A stretch of 64,000 nucleotides of DNA, from the NCBI RefSeq assembly GCF_002847345.1, contig NZ_LXFV01000006.1, positions 62,001 to 126,000 of the forward strand, written 5' to 3'. This document shows positions 29,700-40,335 of the stretch, in pieces. The notes beneath the pieces are model-generated. The model searched no databases. It was not told where the DNA came from and was given only the letters and a program-made list of their open reading frames with translations. The position numbers were made by a program, and so were the translations under genes. The first letter of the stretch is position 1; every line of letters starts with the position of its first letter. The stretch comes from Pectobacterium peruviense (lineage in GTDB: Bacteria > Pseudomonadota > Gammaproteobacteria > Enterobacterales > Enterobacteriaceae).

Positions 29700-30242
29700 A
29701 TGTCATCAGCCAATATTGATACCTCAGCAGATATGCATCAGCTCTATTGTCAGCATCACGGCTGGTTGCAGGGGCTATTGCGTAAACGGCTGGGGAATCT
29801 GTGTGACGCGGCCGATCTGGCACAGGATGTGTTTTTACGGCTGCTGCTGAAACCACGGCAGTTCGACAACCATGCCGGTGCGCGAGCTTATTTGAGCGTG
29901 ATGGCGCAGGGTATGTGCGTCGATCTTTGGCGTAAACGCGAAATTGAGCGGGTCTGGCTCACCTCGTTAGCCGAACAGTCGGAGCCGGTTGCGCTGTCGG
30001 CGGAAGACAGCAATATCATTCTCGAAACCCTGTATCAGGTCGATGCGATGCTGCGTGCGCTGCCAGAGAAGGTGCGTGCTGCTTTCATCATGGCGCAGGT
30101 TCAGGGGCAACCTTATCGGGAAATTGCCGAGACGCTGGGCGTTTCCGAACGCATGGTGAAAAAATACATGGCGCAGGCCATGCTGCACTGTGTGCTGCTG
30201 GAAGCGGAGATAGACGCGGACGGTCAGGCTGTTCATTCATGA
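29700..30242 (+). CDS. FecI-type ECF sigma factor
   Basis: 180 residues. Region 2 (DAADLAQDVFLRLL) and region 4 with its helix-turn-helix (REIAETLGVSERMVKKYMAQAM) match FecI-family sigma factors. It would direct RNA polymerase to the receptor gene when the anti-sigma signals ligand binding. A Fur-like site lies upstream. Its stop overlaps the FecR-type gene start (ATGA), so they are coupled. Confidence 0.92.
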   Translation: MSSANIDTSADMHQLYCQHHGWLQGLLRKRLGNLCDAADLAQDVFLRLLLKPRQFDNHAGARAYLSVMAQGMCVDLWRKREIERVWLTSLAEQSEPVALSAEDSNIILETLYQVDAMLRALPEKVRAAFIMAQVQGQPYREIAETLGVSERMVKKYMAQAMLHCVLLEAEIDADGQAVHS

Positions 30243-31216
30243 GTAAACCCAGCATCAATAAACCCAGCTTTATTGCCTTGCAGCAGGCATCGCAATGGTA
30301 CGCCCAACTGTGCGATCGGGAACCTGACGATGAGCATTACCACCACTGGCAGCGCTGGATGGAGGAAAGCGAAGAGCATCGTCATGCCTGGGAATACGTA
30401 CAAATGGTCAGTCAGCGTTTCCAACCACTGCGCGGCGATGGTCAGCAGCCCGCACTGAATACGCTACTGCACCAACCTAAATCAATTAGCCGCCGCCGTG
30501 CACTCAAGCTGGCTGCGCTGCTCAGCACTGGCTCGCTGCTTTCCTGGCTGACGTACCGCCATACACCGTTGAAAGGCTCGCTGCTGGCGATGACAGCCGA
30601 TCATCACAGTGCGGTAGGAGAAATCAAATCCCTCACCTTATCGGACAACACTCGGCTGTGGCTGAACACTGCCAGCGCGATTGATATCCGCTACAGCGAC
30701 CAGCATCGGGAAATCGCTCTGCTGGCGGGTGATATTCTGATTGATACTGCCACCGACGCCCGTCCTTTCTTTGTCACCACGGCACAAGGGCGCTTGCAGG
30801 CTCTGGGCACGCGATTCAGCGTCGCGCAGGAATCGGACACGACCACGCTAGCCGTTTACCAGCATGCCGTCGACGTCAACGCCACATACGCTTCCACTGC
30901 GCGTCGGGTTAATTCAGGCTATCACCTGCGTTTTAACGCGAACGGTCAGGGTGACATCTTGCCCAACCAGCAGAACGATGCCGACTGGTCACACGGCGTG
31001 CTACAGGCGGACAATATGCCGCTGGGAGAACTCGTGACACAGCTGTCACGCTATCGCCACGGCTATTTGGCGTGCCAGCCTGCCATCGCTGATTTACGCG
31101 TGATGGGCACCTTCCCGTTAACCGATACCGACATGGCGTTGAACATGCTGGCGCAGGCCTTCCCGGTCCGTATCCATCAACGTTTTCCGTGGTGGGTGAC
31201 CGTCGAGCCACGCTGA
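30239..31216 (+). CDS. FecR-type anti-sigma / signal transducer
   Basis: 325 residues. N-terminal cytoplasmic domain with the paired Trp motif (QWYAQLCDRE, HHWQRWMEES, HAWEYV); one membrane segment near residues 85-105, preceded by SRRRALKLAAL, a twin-arginine-like motif seen in some FecR proteins; then the periplasmic FecR domain (GEIKSLTLSDNTRLWLN, GDILIDTA). It relays occupancy of the TonB receptor to the sigma factor. Confidence 0.92.
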   Translation: MSKPSINKPSFIALQQASQWYAQLCDREPDDEHYHHWQRWMEESEEHRHAWEYVQMVSQRFQPLRGDGQQPALNTLLHQPKSISRRRALKLAALLSTGSLLSWLTYRHTPLKGSLLAMTADHHSAVGEIKSLTLSDNTRLWLNTASAIDIRYSDQHREIALLAGDILIDTATDARPFFVTTAQGRLQALGTRFSVAQESDTTTLAVYQHAVDVNATYASTARRVNSGYHLRFNANGQGDILPNQQNDADWSHGVLQADNMPLGELVTQLSRYRHGYLACQPAIADLRVMGTFPLTDTDMALNMLAQAFPVRIHQRFPWWVTVEPR

Positions 31217-31361
31217 TATTGCTCTCATACCCGTCACCCTTTTTAGATACCGTTTTTTGAATACAGACAAAAACTTTCTCTTTTGAGTTCCCCTTTTTCC
31301 ACTGTCGTTCGATTCACAGTAAAACCACCAATTTTTACTCTGGGTCAGAAGGCGAATTTTC

Positions 31362-33857
31362 ATGGCATTGATTCCATTTTTCTCTACACAGCGCACACCG
31401 TCCAAACTGGCGATTGCCGTTCATCTGTTGCTATGTGGTGCACCGCTGCTTGTGCATTCCACCGCAACGGCGACAGAAACGACAACTGCTGCGGCAACCA
31501 AAACGTATTCCATCCCTGCTGGGCCGCTTAACCAGCAACTCAACCAGTTTGCTGCCCAGTCGGGCGTTTATCTGGTCGGCGATGCACAGTTGGCGACAGG
31601 AAAAACCGGGCCGTCCCTAAAAGGGAATTACAGCGTCGATGGTGGATTTTCAGCGCTGCTGGCTGGGAGCGGGCTTCAGGTGATTCCGCAGCCTAACGAC
31701 GTCTGGCGCTTACAGAGAATACCGCAAGGAGATGAAATGCTGGTCGTGGCAGGCGTCAACCGCAATGGCGTGACCGAAGGCACACAGTCCTACACCACGC
31801 GAAGCATGAACACCGCGACACAGTTGAATCTGTCACCGCGAGAAACGCCGCAGTCGGTGAGCGTCGTAACGCGCCAGCAGATGAACGATCAAAATATGAC
31901 TTCGCTGGATGAGGCTATGAAGCAAACCACCGGCATCAACGTGGTCAATCAGAATAGCTATCAGGTGAAATACGAATCGCGCGCCTTCGTGATGGATAAT
32001 ATCAAGGAAGACGGCGTTAACTTTTCCAGCCAAAACAGCGTATCCAACATGGGGGCGGTGCAGTCTTCAAGCGAATCTCCCGATCTGGCGATTTATGATC
32101 GTGTCGAAATCCTGCGCGGGGCCTCTGGCCTGTCACAGGGAAATGGTGAACCCGGCGGTACCGTGAATCTGGTGCGCAAACAGCCGACTCACAACTTTCA
32201 GGCGTCTGGCAGCGTGGGCGCAGGCAGTTGGGATAATTACCGCAGCGAACTCGATGTCTCTGGGCCACTGAACGACGATGCCAGCCTGCGCGGCCGTGTC
32301 GTTGGTGTTTATCAAGATAAGCAAAGCTTTAAAGATTACGAGCACAGTGAAAGAAAAGTGCTGTTCGGCACGCTGGCCTACGACCTCACGCCGTCCACTA
32401 CCGTTACTGGCGGTATCAACTGGCAAAAGACCCGAGGCGTGCCTGATGTGTATGGCGTCCCATTTGCCACCAATAAAAGCAGCCTGAACCTGCCCCGTTC
32501 GACCTATCTGGGCGCAAGCTGGAACCGTATCGAATTTGAAAAAATTAATCCGTTCATCGAACTGGAGCATCAGTTTGATAACGATTGGACGCTGAAAACC
32601 GCCCTGAATTATGTCCACTCCCGCGCGGCAAGCAGCTATATCGGAATCATGAACGGCACGAGCGGCGTGAACCCGGCGACGGGAAATTCGTCGCTGAACA
32701 ATAACCTACGCTACGACAATAAGGCTGAACAGTGGGGCTACAACCTGAGCCTGAACGGTCCGTTTGAACTACTGGGACGCAACCATGAACTGGTGGTGGG
32801 CGGTGATTATCAGAAAGAGAACTTCGATAACAACCACATCCGTATCAACAACACCAGCGCCGTGAACATCTTCAACTGGCAGCCCAATTCGCTGGCAGAG
32901 CCAGATTGGTCAAATGCGAGTCTCTACAGCAATAACTACAATGACCGCTTTAATCTGTACCAGCGCGGCGCATTCGCCACAGCCAGATTCGAACTGGCGG
33001 ATGACTGGAAGCTGATTCTGGGCGGCCGCTACAGCGCCTATAGCTATGACGAATACTTCACGAACCATATTCGCAACACGTCTTCGCTCAGCAGCCTGCA
33101 TGCCAGCAATGAGTTTGTGCCTTACGGTGGCCTGCTGTGGGACTTTGCCGACAACTACACCTGGTATCTGAGCTACGCCGAGATCTACAAGCCGCAAAGC
33201 GAAAAAGATCGCAACGGTAAACTGCTGCCCGCCATTACTGGCACCAACTATGAAACCGGCGTGAAAGGGGAGTTCTTTGATGGCGATCTGAATACCTCGC
33301 TGGCGCTGTTCCGCATCATTCAAGCGAACCGAGCGATGGCAGTCGCGGATAGTTCATCTTGCCTGATCGGGACAAGCTGCTCGCAATCCGAAGGCAAGGT
33401 ACGCAGCCAGGGAGTCGAGTTCGATATCACGGGGAAACTGGCTGAAGGCTGGCAGGTTCAGGCGGGTTATACCCTGACTAACAGTAAATACCTTGAAGGA
33501 AGCGCGAGCGAAAAGGCCGCGCAGTTCAGCCCACGCACGCCGAAGCATATGTTCAAACTGTACACCTCATACAACCTGCCAGGTGAGCTGAACCAATGGA
33601 CGCTTGGCGCGGGAATGACGGCACAAACCGAGACACAAACCTACCCTAATCGGGTTTATGGCTTGCATCAGGGCGGCTACACGCTGTTTAACGCCAATAT
33701 CCGTTATCAGCACAGCAAAAACCTGAGCTTCAATCTGGTAGGCAATAACCTGACGGATAAAACCTACCTCCTGAACCTGAATAACCGCCACCTCAGCGGC
33801 AATAACTATTACGGCGACCCACGTAATTTTATGCTAACCGCGAAGTGGAATTTCTAA
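31362..33857 (+). CDS. TonB-dependent siderophore receptor with signalling domain
   Basis: 831 residues. Signal peptide (about 1-38), then an STN signalling domain (about 45-120: YSIPAGPLNQQLNQFAAQSGV...), a TonB box region (DEMLVVAGV), a plug domain (about 145-270) and a 22-strand barrel ending in the terminal Phe (AKWNF). It belongs to the FhuE/FpvA-like siderophore receptors. The STN domain fits the FecI/FecR pair encoded upstream. No siderophore biosynthesis genes are adjacent, so uptake of a foreign siderophore is likely; the ligand is unknown. Confidence 0.92.
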   Translation: MALIPFFSTQRTPSKLAIAVHLLLCGAPLLVHSTATATETTTAAATKTYSIPAGPLNQQLNQFAAQSGVYLVGDAQLATGKTGPSLKGNYSVDGGFSALLAGSGLQVIPQPNDVWRLQRIPQGDEMLVVAGVNRNGVTEGTQSYTTRSMNTATQLNLSPRETPQSVSVVTRQQMNDQNMTSLDEAMKQTTGINVVNQNSYQVKYESRAFVMDNIKEDGVNFSSQNSVSNMGAVQSSSESPDLAIYDRVEILRGASGLSQGNGEPGGTVNLVRKQPTHNFQASGSVGAGSWDNYRSELDVSGPLNDDASLRGRVVGVYQDKQSFKDYEHSERKVLFGTLAYDLTPSTTVTGGINWQKTRGVPDVYGVPFATNKSSLNLPRSTYLGASWNRIEFEKINPFIELEHQFDNDWTLKTALNYVHSRAASSYIGIMNGTSGVNPATGNSSLNNNLRYDNKAEQWGYNLSLNGPFELLGRNHELVVGGDYQKENFDNNHIRINNTSAVNIFNWQPNSLAEPDWSNASLYSNNYNDRFNLYQRGAFATARFELADDWKLILGGRYSAYSYDEYFTNHIRNTSSLSSLHASNEFVPYGGLLWDFADNYTWYLSYAEIYKPQSEKDRNGKLLPAITGTNYETGVKGEFFDGDLNTSLALFRIIQANRAMAVADSSSCLIGTSCSQSEGKVRSQGVEFDITGKLAEGWQVQAGYTLTNSKYLEGSASEKAAQFSPRTPKHMFKLYTSYNLPGELNQWTLGAGMTAQTETQTYPNRVYGLHQGGYTLFNANIRYQHSKNLSFNLVGNNLTDKTYLLNLNNRHLSGNNYYGDPRNFMLTAKWNF

Positions 33858-33866
33858 GCGCACTCG

Positions 33867-33888
33867 CCTGCCAGCCTTTGCTGGCAGG
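33867..33888 (+). other. Stem-loop between receptor and ABC gene
   Basis: CCTGCCAGC and GCTGGCAGG pair perfectly around CTTT immediately after the receptor stop. There is no U-run and the ABC gene starts 17 bases later, so it may limit read-through or stabilise the upstream mRNA. Confidence 0.6.
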
Positions 33889-33905
33889 TTATCGCTCAAT
33901 CCATT

Positions 33906-35654
33906 ATGCAAACGCTTAAACGCTTTTATTCGCTGGTCGCGCCTTTCTGGCTGACCACGCGTGCAACCCAACTCTGGCTGCTACTGCTGTTGATTATGAG
34001 CCTGACGCTGTCAGTCGTGTGGATCAGCGTGCAGTACAATAACTGGAGCCGGGATTTTTATGACGCACTGGCCGACTATTTTCAGCATGCATCAATCTAC
34101 GATATGGCGATGCGCTATCTTGCCTACACGCTGCTATTCGTGCTGGTGATCATCTGCGGAAACTGGTTCAAGAAACAGCTAATTATCCGCTGGCGCGATA
34201 CCATGACGCGTCAGTATGAACAGGATTGGCTGAGCAATCATGCCCACTACCAGCTCAATTCAGGGCTGGATAATCCAGACCAGCGCATTGCGGAAGATAT
34301 TCGTCTGCTGATCGAACAAAGCCTCGAACTCCTGCTCTCTTTGCTAAAGAACATTGCCCGATTCTTCTCCTTCATCGTCATTCTCTGGCAGCTTTCCGGC
34401 GTCCATACCTTCACGCTGGGCGGCTACACCCTCACGATACACGGCTATCTGGTGTGGATCGCGCTAGCTTACGCTTCATTAGCCAGCGTCGTGACGCACC
34501 TATTGGGGCACCGTCTGCACAAGCTGAATATTGAGCGCCAGCGGACAGAGGCCGACTACCGTGCCACGCTGCTGCGAGTGCGGGACAACAGCGAGCAAAT
34601 CGCGTTTTATCAGGGCAGCGACGCCGAACAGCAGCGGATGCGGCAACACTTTCTGCCTATCGTGCAAAACTGGCAGCGTTTAATGGCGAGGGAGTTTCGA
34701 TTAGAAAGCTTTACCACCAGCTATTTTCGTTTCAGCCTGATTATCCCCGTTTTCGCGACCCTGCCGCTGTTTCTCGCCCGTCAGATTAGCCTCGGGGCGA
34801 TTATGCAGGCGCGATCCGCCTTCGGCTATGTATTGGATGCCTTTGGCTGGTTTATCGATGCGTATCGTCAGTTGGTTCAGTGGTCTTCGACAATTGAACG
34901 GCTGTGGGAATTCCAGCACCGTTTACAGCAGTTACCGACGCCAGACGCGCCGCGCCATGAAGGGCAAGCTCTGCATATCAACGCGTTATCTGTAGCACGC
35001 CCGAATGGTTCACCGTATTTCGCCCCGCTTACGCTCACGCTTCCGGCTGGCGAGTGGGCGGTACTCAGCGCAGCTAGCGGCAGTGGGAAAACCACCCTGC
35101 TGCGGGCGCTGGCGGGCCTGTGGCCTGCATCGCAGGGAGAGTGGCACTTTCCGGTGGGTCGGGCACTATTCTTGCCGCAAAAAGTCTATTTGCCGCAGGA
35201 TACGTTGCGTCAGGTATTGTGTTATCCGCAGGCGCAGCTAGCCGATCGCTCACAACTCTCCACAGTATTGGAACAAACCGGACTCGCCTCACTGATTCCG
35301 CGCTTGGATGACAAAGCGAACTGGAGCCGAGAGCTGTCTGGCGGCGAACAGCAACGTCTGTCACTGGCGCGTGCGCTGCTGTTGCGCCCGACATTGCTTT
35401 GTCTGGATGAAGCCACTAGTCAACTCGATGATGCGGCGGCGCTTCAGCTGTTAGAGCACATCAGGATAACGCTGCCAGAAACCATCGTTCTGGCCGTCAG
35501 CCATCAGCCTGCCGTGCTGGCTTGTTTCACGCATCAGATACCATTAACGCCACTCGCGCCAGAGGAAAAAGAGGGATCAGGGAGCCACGCTATCGATTGT
35601 TCGATTACGTCACCAGAGGTGGACGGTCAGCAGGTTTCTTACGGAAGGATGTGA
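33906..35654 (+). CDS. ABC transporter, fused permease-ATPase (YddA/SbmA-related)
   Basis: 582 residues. N-terminal membrane domain (about 1-330) of the ABC_membrane_2/SbmA-like type (VWISVQYNNWSRDFYDAL, FKKQLIIRWRDTMT) and a C-terminal ATPase: Walker A ASGSGKTT near 391-398, signature LSGGEQQRLSLARAL near 478, Walker B LLCLDEATSQLDD near 497. It follows the TonB receptor closely, so it may move the siderophore or an antimicrobial peptide across the inner membrane. Direction of transport is not evident. The ribosome binding site is weak, suggesting coupling. Confidence 0.88.
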   Translation: MQTLKRFYSLVAPFWLTTRATQLWLLLLLIMSLTLSVVWISVQYNNWSRDFYDALADYFQHASIYDMAMRYLAYTLLFVLVIICGNWFKKQLIIRWRDTMTRQYEQDWLSNHAHYQLNSGLDNPDQRIAEDIRLLIEQSLELLLSLLKNIARFFSFIVILWQLSGVHTFTLGGYTLTIHGYLVWIALAYASLASVVTHLLGHRLHKLNIERQRTEADYRATLLRVRDNSEQIAFYQGSDAEQQRMRQHFLPIVQNWQRLMAREFRLESFTTSYFRFSLIIPVFATLPLFLARQISLGAIMQARSAFGYVLDAFGWFIDAYRQLVQWSSTIERLWEFQHRLQQLPTPDAPRHEGQALHINALSVARPNGSPYFAPLTLTLPAGEWAVLSAASGSGKTTLLRALAGLWPASQGEWHFPVGRALFLPQKVYLPQDTLRQVLCYPQAQLADRSQLSTVLEQTGLASLIPRLDDKANWSRELSGGEQQRLSLARALLLRPTLLCLDEATSQLDDAAALQLLEHIRITLPETIVLAVSHQPAVLACFTHQIPLTPLAPEEKEGSGSHAIDCSITSPEVDGQQVSYGRM

Positions 35655-35672
35655 AGACGAAGACAGGAAAAA

Positions 35673-35701
35673 CACAGCCCGGAGCGGATGTCCGGGCTGT
35701 G
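35673..35701 (-). terminator. Terminator of the deo operon
   Basis: CACAGCCCGG and CCGGGCTGTG form a 10-base stem just beyond deoD, followed on the minus strand by TTTTTCCTG. Confidence 0.8.
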
Positions 35702-35707
35702 ATGAGG

Positions 35708-36427
35708 TTACTCGTTATCGCCCAGCAGAACGGATTCCAGCGCGATCTCGATCATCTCATTGAACGTGTTTTGACGCTCTTCTGACGTGGTTTGTGCACC
35801 AGTACGAATGTGGTCAGAAACGGTACAGATTGCCAGCGCTTTCGCACCGAACTCTGCCGCAACACCGTAGATACCGGCCGCTTCCATTTCCACACCCAGA
35901 ATGCCGTATTTTTCCATCACGTCGAACATCTGCGGGTCTGGCGTGTAGAACAGATCGGCAGAGAAGATGTTACCTACGCGCACAGAAACATCGCGTGCTT
36001 TAGCCGCATCAACGGCATTACGCACCATGTCGAAATCGGCAATCGCTGCATAGTCGTGATCTTTGAAACGCATACGGTTCACTTTGGAATCCGTACAAGC
36101 GCCCATACCGATCACTACGTCGCGCAGTTTGACGTCTTCACGCACCGCACCGCAGGAACCCACACGAATGATCTTCTTCACGCCGAATTCAGTGATCAGT
36201 TCTTTCGCATAGATCGAGCAGGATGGGATGCCCATACCGTGACCCATGACCGAAATTTTACGGCCTTTATACGTGCCGGTGAAACCCAGCATGCCACGCA
36301 CGTTGTTCACTTCGCGGGCATTTTCCAGAAAGGTTTCTGCAATGAACTTAGCGCGTAGCGGGTCGCCCGGCATCAGTACAACGTCAGCGAAATCACCCAT
36401 TTCTGCATTAATATGTGGCGTAGCCAT
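35708..36427 (-). CDS. deoD: Purine nucleoside phosphorylase
   Basis: 239 residues, same length as the E. coli hexameric enzyme. [15 protein letters not shown] at the N-terminus (His4 contacts the ribose), phosphate-binding RVGSCG, and the catalytic Asp in [10 protein letters not shown] are present. It splits purine (deoxy)nucleosides with phosphate. Last gene of deoCABD. Confidence 0.97.
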   Translation of the reverse strand: MATPHINAEMGDFADVVLMPGDPLRAKFIAETFLENAREVNNVRGMLGFTGTYKGRKISVMGHGMGIPSCSIYAKELITEFGVKKIIRVGSCGAVREDVKLRDVVIGMGACTDSKVNRMRFKDHDYAAIADFDMVRNAVDAAKARDVSVRVGNIFSADLFYTPDPQMFDVMEKYGILGVEMEAAGIYGVAAEFGAKALAICTVSDHIRTGAQTTSEERQNTFNEMIEIALESVLLGDNE

Positions 36428-36471
36428 GCGTTTATTCCTTAATTAATCAAGTTTCACTAAAAACGATGTTT

Positions 36472-37695
36472 TTACAGTATCGATTTGCCGTAGTCCATAG
36501 GCGACAGGCCAAAGTAAGCTGCAACCGTCTGCCCGATATCGGCGAAGGTTTCACGGTGACCGTACGATCCCGGCTTCACTTTTGGTCCATAGATCAACAC
36601 CGGTACGTTCTCGCGGGTATGATCGGTGCCGTGCCAGCTCGGGTCACAGCCGTGGTCGGCCGTCAGAATCAAGATGTCATCGTCTTTCACGCGGGACATC
36701 AGTTCAGGTAAACGGCGATCGAACAGCTCCAGCGCGGCCGCATAGCCCGGAATATCGCGGCGGTGGCCATAGGCGGAGTCGAAATCAACAAAGTTGGTAA
36801 ACACGATAGTATTGTCGCCCGCGCTATCCATTTCTTTCAGCGTGGCATCAAACAGCGCATCAATGCCGGTCGACTTCACTTTCTTCGTGATACCGACCTG
36901 CGCGTAGATATCCGCAATTTTACCGACAGAAACCACTTCACCGCCTTTTTCATCCACCAGCTTTTTCAGGATGGTCGGCGCTGGCGGTTCAACCGCCAGA
37001 TCGTGACGGTTGCCAGTACGCTCGAAGTTGCCGGGTTTGTCACCGATAAACGGACGCGCGATCACCCGCCCGATATTGTAATCCCCTTCGGTCAGCTCTT
37101 CGCGGGCGATTTCACACAGCTCGTACAGCTTATCCAAGCCGAAAGTTTCTTCATGGCAGGCAATCTGGAACACCGAATCGGCGGAGGTGTAGAAAATCGG
37201 CTTGCCGGTTTTCATGTGTTCTTCAGCCAATTGATCCAGGATCACCGTACCGGAAGAGTGGCAGTTGCCCAGATAGCCCGGCAGATTGGCGCGTTTTACC
37301 AGTTTATCCAGCAGTTCCTGCGGAAAACTGTTTTCTTCATCTTTAAAATAGCCCCAGTCGAACAGGACAGGTACGCCAGCAATTTCCCAGTGGCCAGACG
37401 GCGTATCTTTACCCGAGGAAATTTCGCTGGCGTGCGCGTAAGCACCGATAATTTCTGCATTTTCATCCAGCCCTGCTGGGAACGTTCCCGTTGAGGCTTC
37501 GGCGGCTTTACCTAGACCCAGACGGCTCAGGTTCGGCAAATGCAGCGAGCCGCTGCGCCCTTTATTCGCCGTTCCCGCCGCACACGCCTGAGCAATATGG
37601 CCCAGCGTATCCGAACCGACATCACCAAAGCGTTCTGCATCAGCACTGCTGCCGATCCCGAACGAGTCGAGAATCATAATATGTACACGTTTCAT
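36472..37695 (-). CDS. deoB: Phosphopentomutase
   Basis: 407 residues, alkaline-phosphatase-superfamily fold. Metal-binding motifs at the N-terminus ([17 protein letters not shown]) and C-terminus ([20 protein letters not shown]) are complete. It interconverts (deoxy)ribose 1- and 5-phosphates. The start at 37695 is set by CAGGAGAG upstream; ten extra codons of the frame are ignored. Confidence 0.97.
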   Translation of the reverse strand: MKRVHIMILDSFGIGSSADAERFGDVGSDTLGHIAQACAAGTANKGRSGSLHLPNLSRLGLGKAAEASTGTFPAGLDENAEIIGAYAHASEISSGKDTPSGHWEIAGVPVLFDWGYFKDEENSFPQELLDKLVKRANLPGYLGNCHSSGTVILDQLAEEHMKTGKPIFYTSADSVFQIACHEETFGLDKLYELCEIAREELTEGDYNIGRVIARPFIGDKPGNFERTGNRHDLAVEPPAPTILKKLVDEKGGEVVSVGKIADIYAQVGITKKVKSTGIDALFDATLKEMDSAGDNTIVFTNFVDFDSAYGHRRDIPGYAAALELFDRRLPELMSRVKDDDILILTADHGCDPSWHGTDHTRENVPVLIYGPKVKPGSYGHRETFADIGQTVAAYFGLSPMDYGKSIL

Positions 37696-37784
37696 TCTTT
37701 CTCTCCTGCGCAGCGATGCGCTCACGCCCTGCCTATCGGCAGGGGAAAATCAATTCAAGGTTATCTATCGCCAACCTTACGCAA

Positions 37785-39113
37785 TCACGCTTCCGCACTC
37801 ACCCGACGATAGACCATCGGGGTCTTTTCTGGTGCCGTGTCGCCTAGTTGGATCGCAGCCCGGACTTCATTCGCCGCCTGCTGCCATTGCGCTTCCGTAT
37901 TGGCGTGGATCACCGCCAGCGGGCGCTGTGCGTCAACGCGTTCACCCAGGCTAATCATGCTATCCAGACCGACACTGTAATCGATCGTATCCGAGGCCTG
38001 ACGACGTCCGCCGCCCAGCGACACGACTGCCATGCCCAGCGCACGGGTATCCATCGCGGTAACAATGCCTTCACGCGTCGCGAACACCGGCTTACTTAAC
38101 GTTGCTACTGGCAGGTAACGATCGTAGTGTTCGACAAAATCGCCCGGTCCACGCTGTGCGGCGACCATGCGGCCAAAGACGTCGGCGGCTTTGCCGTTAT
38201 CCAACACGGCCTGCAAACGTGAATGCGCGTCGTCCGCCGAGCTTGCTAGCCCGCCCGCGAGAAGCATCTCGCCACATAGCGCCATAGTAACATCATACAG
38301 GCGTGGATTGCGGCTCTCTCCCGTCAGGAAACGCACGGCTTCCCGCACTTCCAACGCATTACCCGCGCTGGAGGCCAGCACCTGATTCATGTCTGTCAAT
38401 AATGCGCTGGTGCGGCATCCTGCGTTATTTGCTACGCCGACAATCGCCTGCGCCAGCTGTTCGGACAGTTCATAGGTCGGCATAAACGCCCCGGACCCCA
38501 CTTTGACGTCCATCACTAACGCATCCAGCCCTTCAGCCAGCTTCTTCGCCAGAATCGATGCCGTAATCAGCGGGATCGAATCAACCGTAGCGGTAATATC
38601 ACGCGTGGCGTAAAAGCGTTTATCCGCCGGAGCCAGCGATGAGGTCTGCCCAATAATCGCGACGCCAACCTGCTGGATGATGCGGCGAAAACTTTCATCG
38701 TTCGGGAAAATATCCAGTCCCGGAATCGATTCGAGCTTGTCCAGCGTGCCGCCAGTATGCCCCAGCCCACGCCCAGAGATCATCGGGACGTAGCCACCAC
38801 AGGCGGCGACCATCGGCCCCAGCATCAGCGAGGTAACATCCCCTACACCGCCGGTAGAATGTTTGTCCACCAGCGGGCCGTTCAGGTTCAGGCTCTTCCA
38901 GTTCAGCACCGTACCGGAGTCACGCATCGCCAACGTCAGCGCCACACGCTCATCCATCGACATGTCGTGAAAGTAAATGGTCATCGCCAGAGCGGCGATC
39001 TGACCTTCAGAAACGGTGTTGTCACGAACGCCGTTGATAAAGAAGCGGATTTCCTCTTCGCTCAGAGTTTTTCCATCACGCTTCTTACGAATAATTTCTT
39101 GAATCAGAAACAA
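37785..39113 (-). CDS. deoA: Thymidine phosphorylase
   Basis: 442 residues. Conserved KHSTGGVGD phosphate/pyrimidine site, [20 protein letters not shown], and [13 protein letters not shown]. It releases thymine and deoxyribose 1-phosphate. The initiation codon is TTG at 39113, with AGGAG eight bases upstream; no in-frame ATG gives the correct N-terminus. Confidence 0.96.
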   Translation of the reverse strand: MFLIQEIIRKKRDGKTLSEEEIRFFINGVRDNTVSEGQIAALAMTIYFHDMSMDERVALTLAMRDSGTVLNWKSLNLNGPLVDKHSTGGVGDVTSLMLGPMVAACGGYVPMISGRGLGHTGGTLDKLESIPGLDIFPNDESFRRIIQQVGVAIIGQTSSLAPADKRFYATRDITATVDSIPLITASILAKKLAEGLDALVMDVKVGSGAFMPTYELSEQLAQAIVGVANNAGCRTSALLTDMNQVLASSAGNALEVREAVRFLTGESRNPRLYDVTMALCGEMLLAGGLASSADDAHSRLQAVLDNGKAADVFGRMVAAQRGPGDFVEHYDRYLPVATLSKPVFATREGIVTAMDTRALGMAVVSLGGGRRQASDTIDYSVGLDSMISLGERVDAQRPLAVIHANTEAQWQQAANEVRAAIQLGDTAPEKTPMVYRRVSAEA

Positions 39114-39242
39114 GGTCTGTACTCCTGATGAATTCTGATATGGCTCAGCAGCCTATCGCTGTGAGCGCATTTGCTGTCGTGAACTAATGCGGTCATCAAC
39201 AACATGTTGTCACGAATAAAATAGCGCGCCGTATGCACGTGA

Positions 39243-40022
39243 TTAGTAGCTGCCCTGTGGGGCCGCTGTCGCGTGCCCGAGCGTTGTCAGCAGGCTCGCC
39301 AGCAAACTGGATGCGCCAAAGCGAAAATGCTGCGCATTCGCCCATTCAGCGCCCATGATATCGTCCGCCAGTTGCAGATAGATGGCGGCATCTTCCGCGT
39401 TACGCACACCGCCAGCAGCTTTAAAGCCGACATGCTCGCCCACGCCTTTATCGCGGATCGTCTTCAGCATGATCGCTGCACTTTCCGGCGTCGCGTTCAC
39501 CAGTACTTTACCGGTTGAGGTTTTAATGAAATCGGCACCTGCATCAATCGCAATCTCGCTCGCCTGACGTATCAGCGCCTCCTGTTTCAGCTCACCCGTT
39601 TCGATGATCACTTTCAGCAGCACGTGGGCATCCTGACATACGGCTTTGCATGCCTGCACCAGCGCAAAACCGATTTGCGTATTGCCTGCTATCAGTGCTC
39701 GGTAAGGGAATACGACATCAACCTCATCAGCACCGTAGGCTATCGCCGCTCTGGTTTCTGCAACAGCGATGTCAATATCATCATTGCCGTGCGGGAAGTT
39801 GGTCACTGTCGCAATGCGAATATCCAGCGTACCCTGCTCACGCAGGATCTTTTTCGCCAGAGGGATAAAACGTGGATAGATACAGATAGCAGCAGTTTTT
39901 CCTGCCGGGCTGTTTGCCTGACGGCAGAGTGCCGTCACTTTTTCATCCGTATCATCCTCATTCAGCGTGGTTAAATCCATCAGCGCCAGCGCGCGTTGCG
40001 CGGCCGTGGTCAGCTTGGTCAT
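39243..40022 (-). CDS. deoC: Deoxyribose-phosphate aldolase
   Basis: 259 residues, equal to the E. coli enzyme. The Schiff-base Lys is K167 in [10 protein letters not shown], with the second active Lys in HVGFKAAGG. It cleaves deoxyribose 5-phosphate to acetaldehyde and glyceraldehyde 3-phosphate. First gene of the operon; start 40022 has GGAGAG upstream. Upstream lie a short leader hairpin and two CRP sites. Confidence 0.97.
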   Translation of the reverse strand: MTKLTTAAQRALALMDLTTLNEDDTDEKVTALCRQANSPAGKTAAICIYPRFIPLAKKILREQGTLDIRIATVTNFPHGNDDIDIAVAETRAAIAYGADEVDVVFPYRALIAGNTQIGFALVQACKAVCQDAHVLLKVIIETGELKQEALIRQASEIAIDAGADFIKTSTGKVLVNATPESAAIMLKTIRDKGVGEHVGFKAAGGVRNAEDAAIYLQLADDIMGAEWANAQHFRFGASSLLASLLTTLGHATAAPQGSY

Positions 40023-40040
40023 ACAACTCTCCAACTCGTC

Positions 40041-40057
40041 AGCCGGTCTAACCGGCT
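40041..40057 (-). other. Leader hairpin upstream of deoC
   Basis: A perfect 7-base stem, AGCCGGT-CTA-ACCGGCT, lies 19 bases before the deoC ATG, close to its ribosome binding site. A second small stem (CTGGT/ACCAG, 40069-40083) precedes it. They may affect deoC translation. Confidence 0.45.
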
Positions 40058-40286
40058 CTGAACATTAACTGGTGTAAAACCAGCACGTTTGGCGAGCGGA
40101 CTTGGTTCCTTGAAGATAGCGCTCAGGAGAAACAACCTGTAGCGGCACCGAGATCCTTCTCACCGCAGTCAACCTTCCTCAACCCTTCATCCTGTGATTA
40201 TTTCAACACCGAAAGAACGATATCGAAAGAAACGCTTTATACACGTGGGCATATCAGATATTTGAACACGCCATGCCGGACTATTT

Positions 40287-40302
40287 TGTGCATTCATTCA
40301 CA
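40287..40302. promoter_or_regulatory. CRP site 1, promoter-proximal, deo operon
   Basis: TGTGC-ATTCAT-TCACA, one mismatch from the TGTGA-N6-TCACA consensus. Its centre (40294.5) is 52 bases from that of the distal site, the geometry of the E. coli deoP2 promoter, where CytR sits between two CRP dimers. A -10 candidate (TATCTG or TGATAT) lies downstream on the minus strand around 40251-40260. Confidence 0.75.
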
Positions 40303-40335
40303 CTTGATGTAATAGAAATGCAATAGATAATGATT

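Noticed and set aside
36763-37494. 243-codon plus-strand frame inside deoB
   Set aside because: Shadow; deoB has complete metal motifs on the minus strand.
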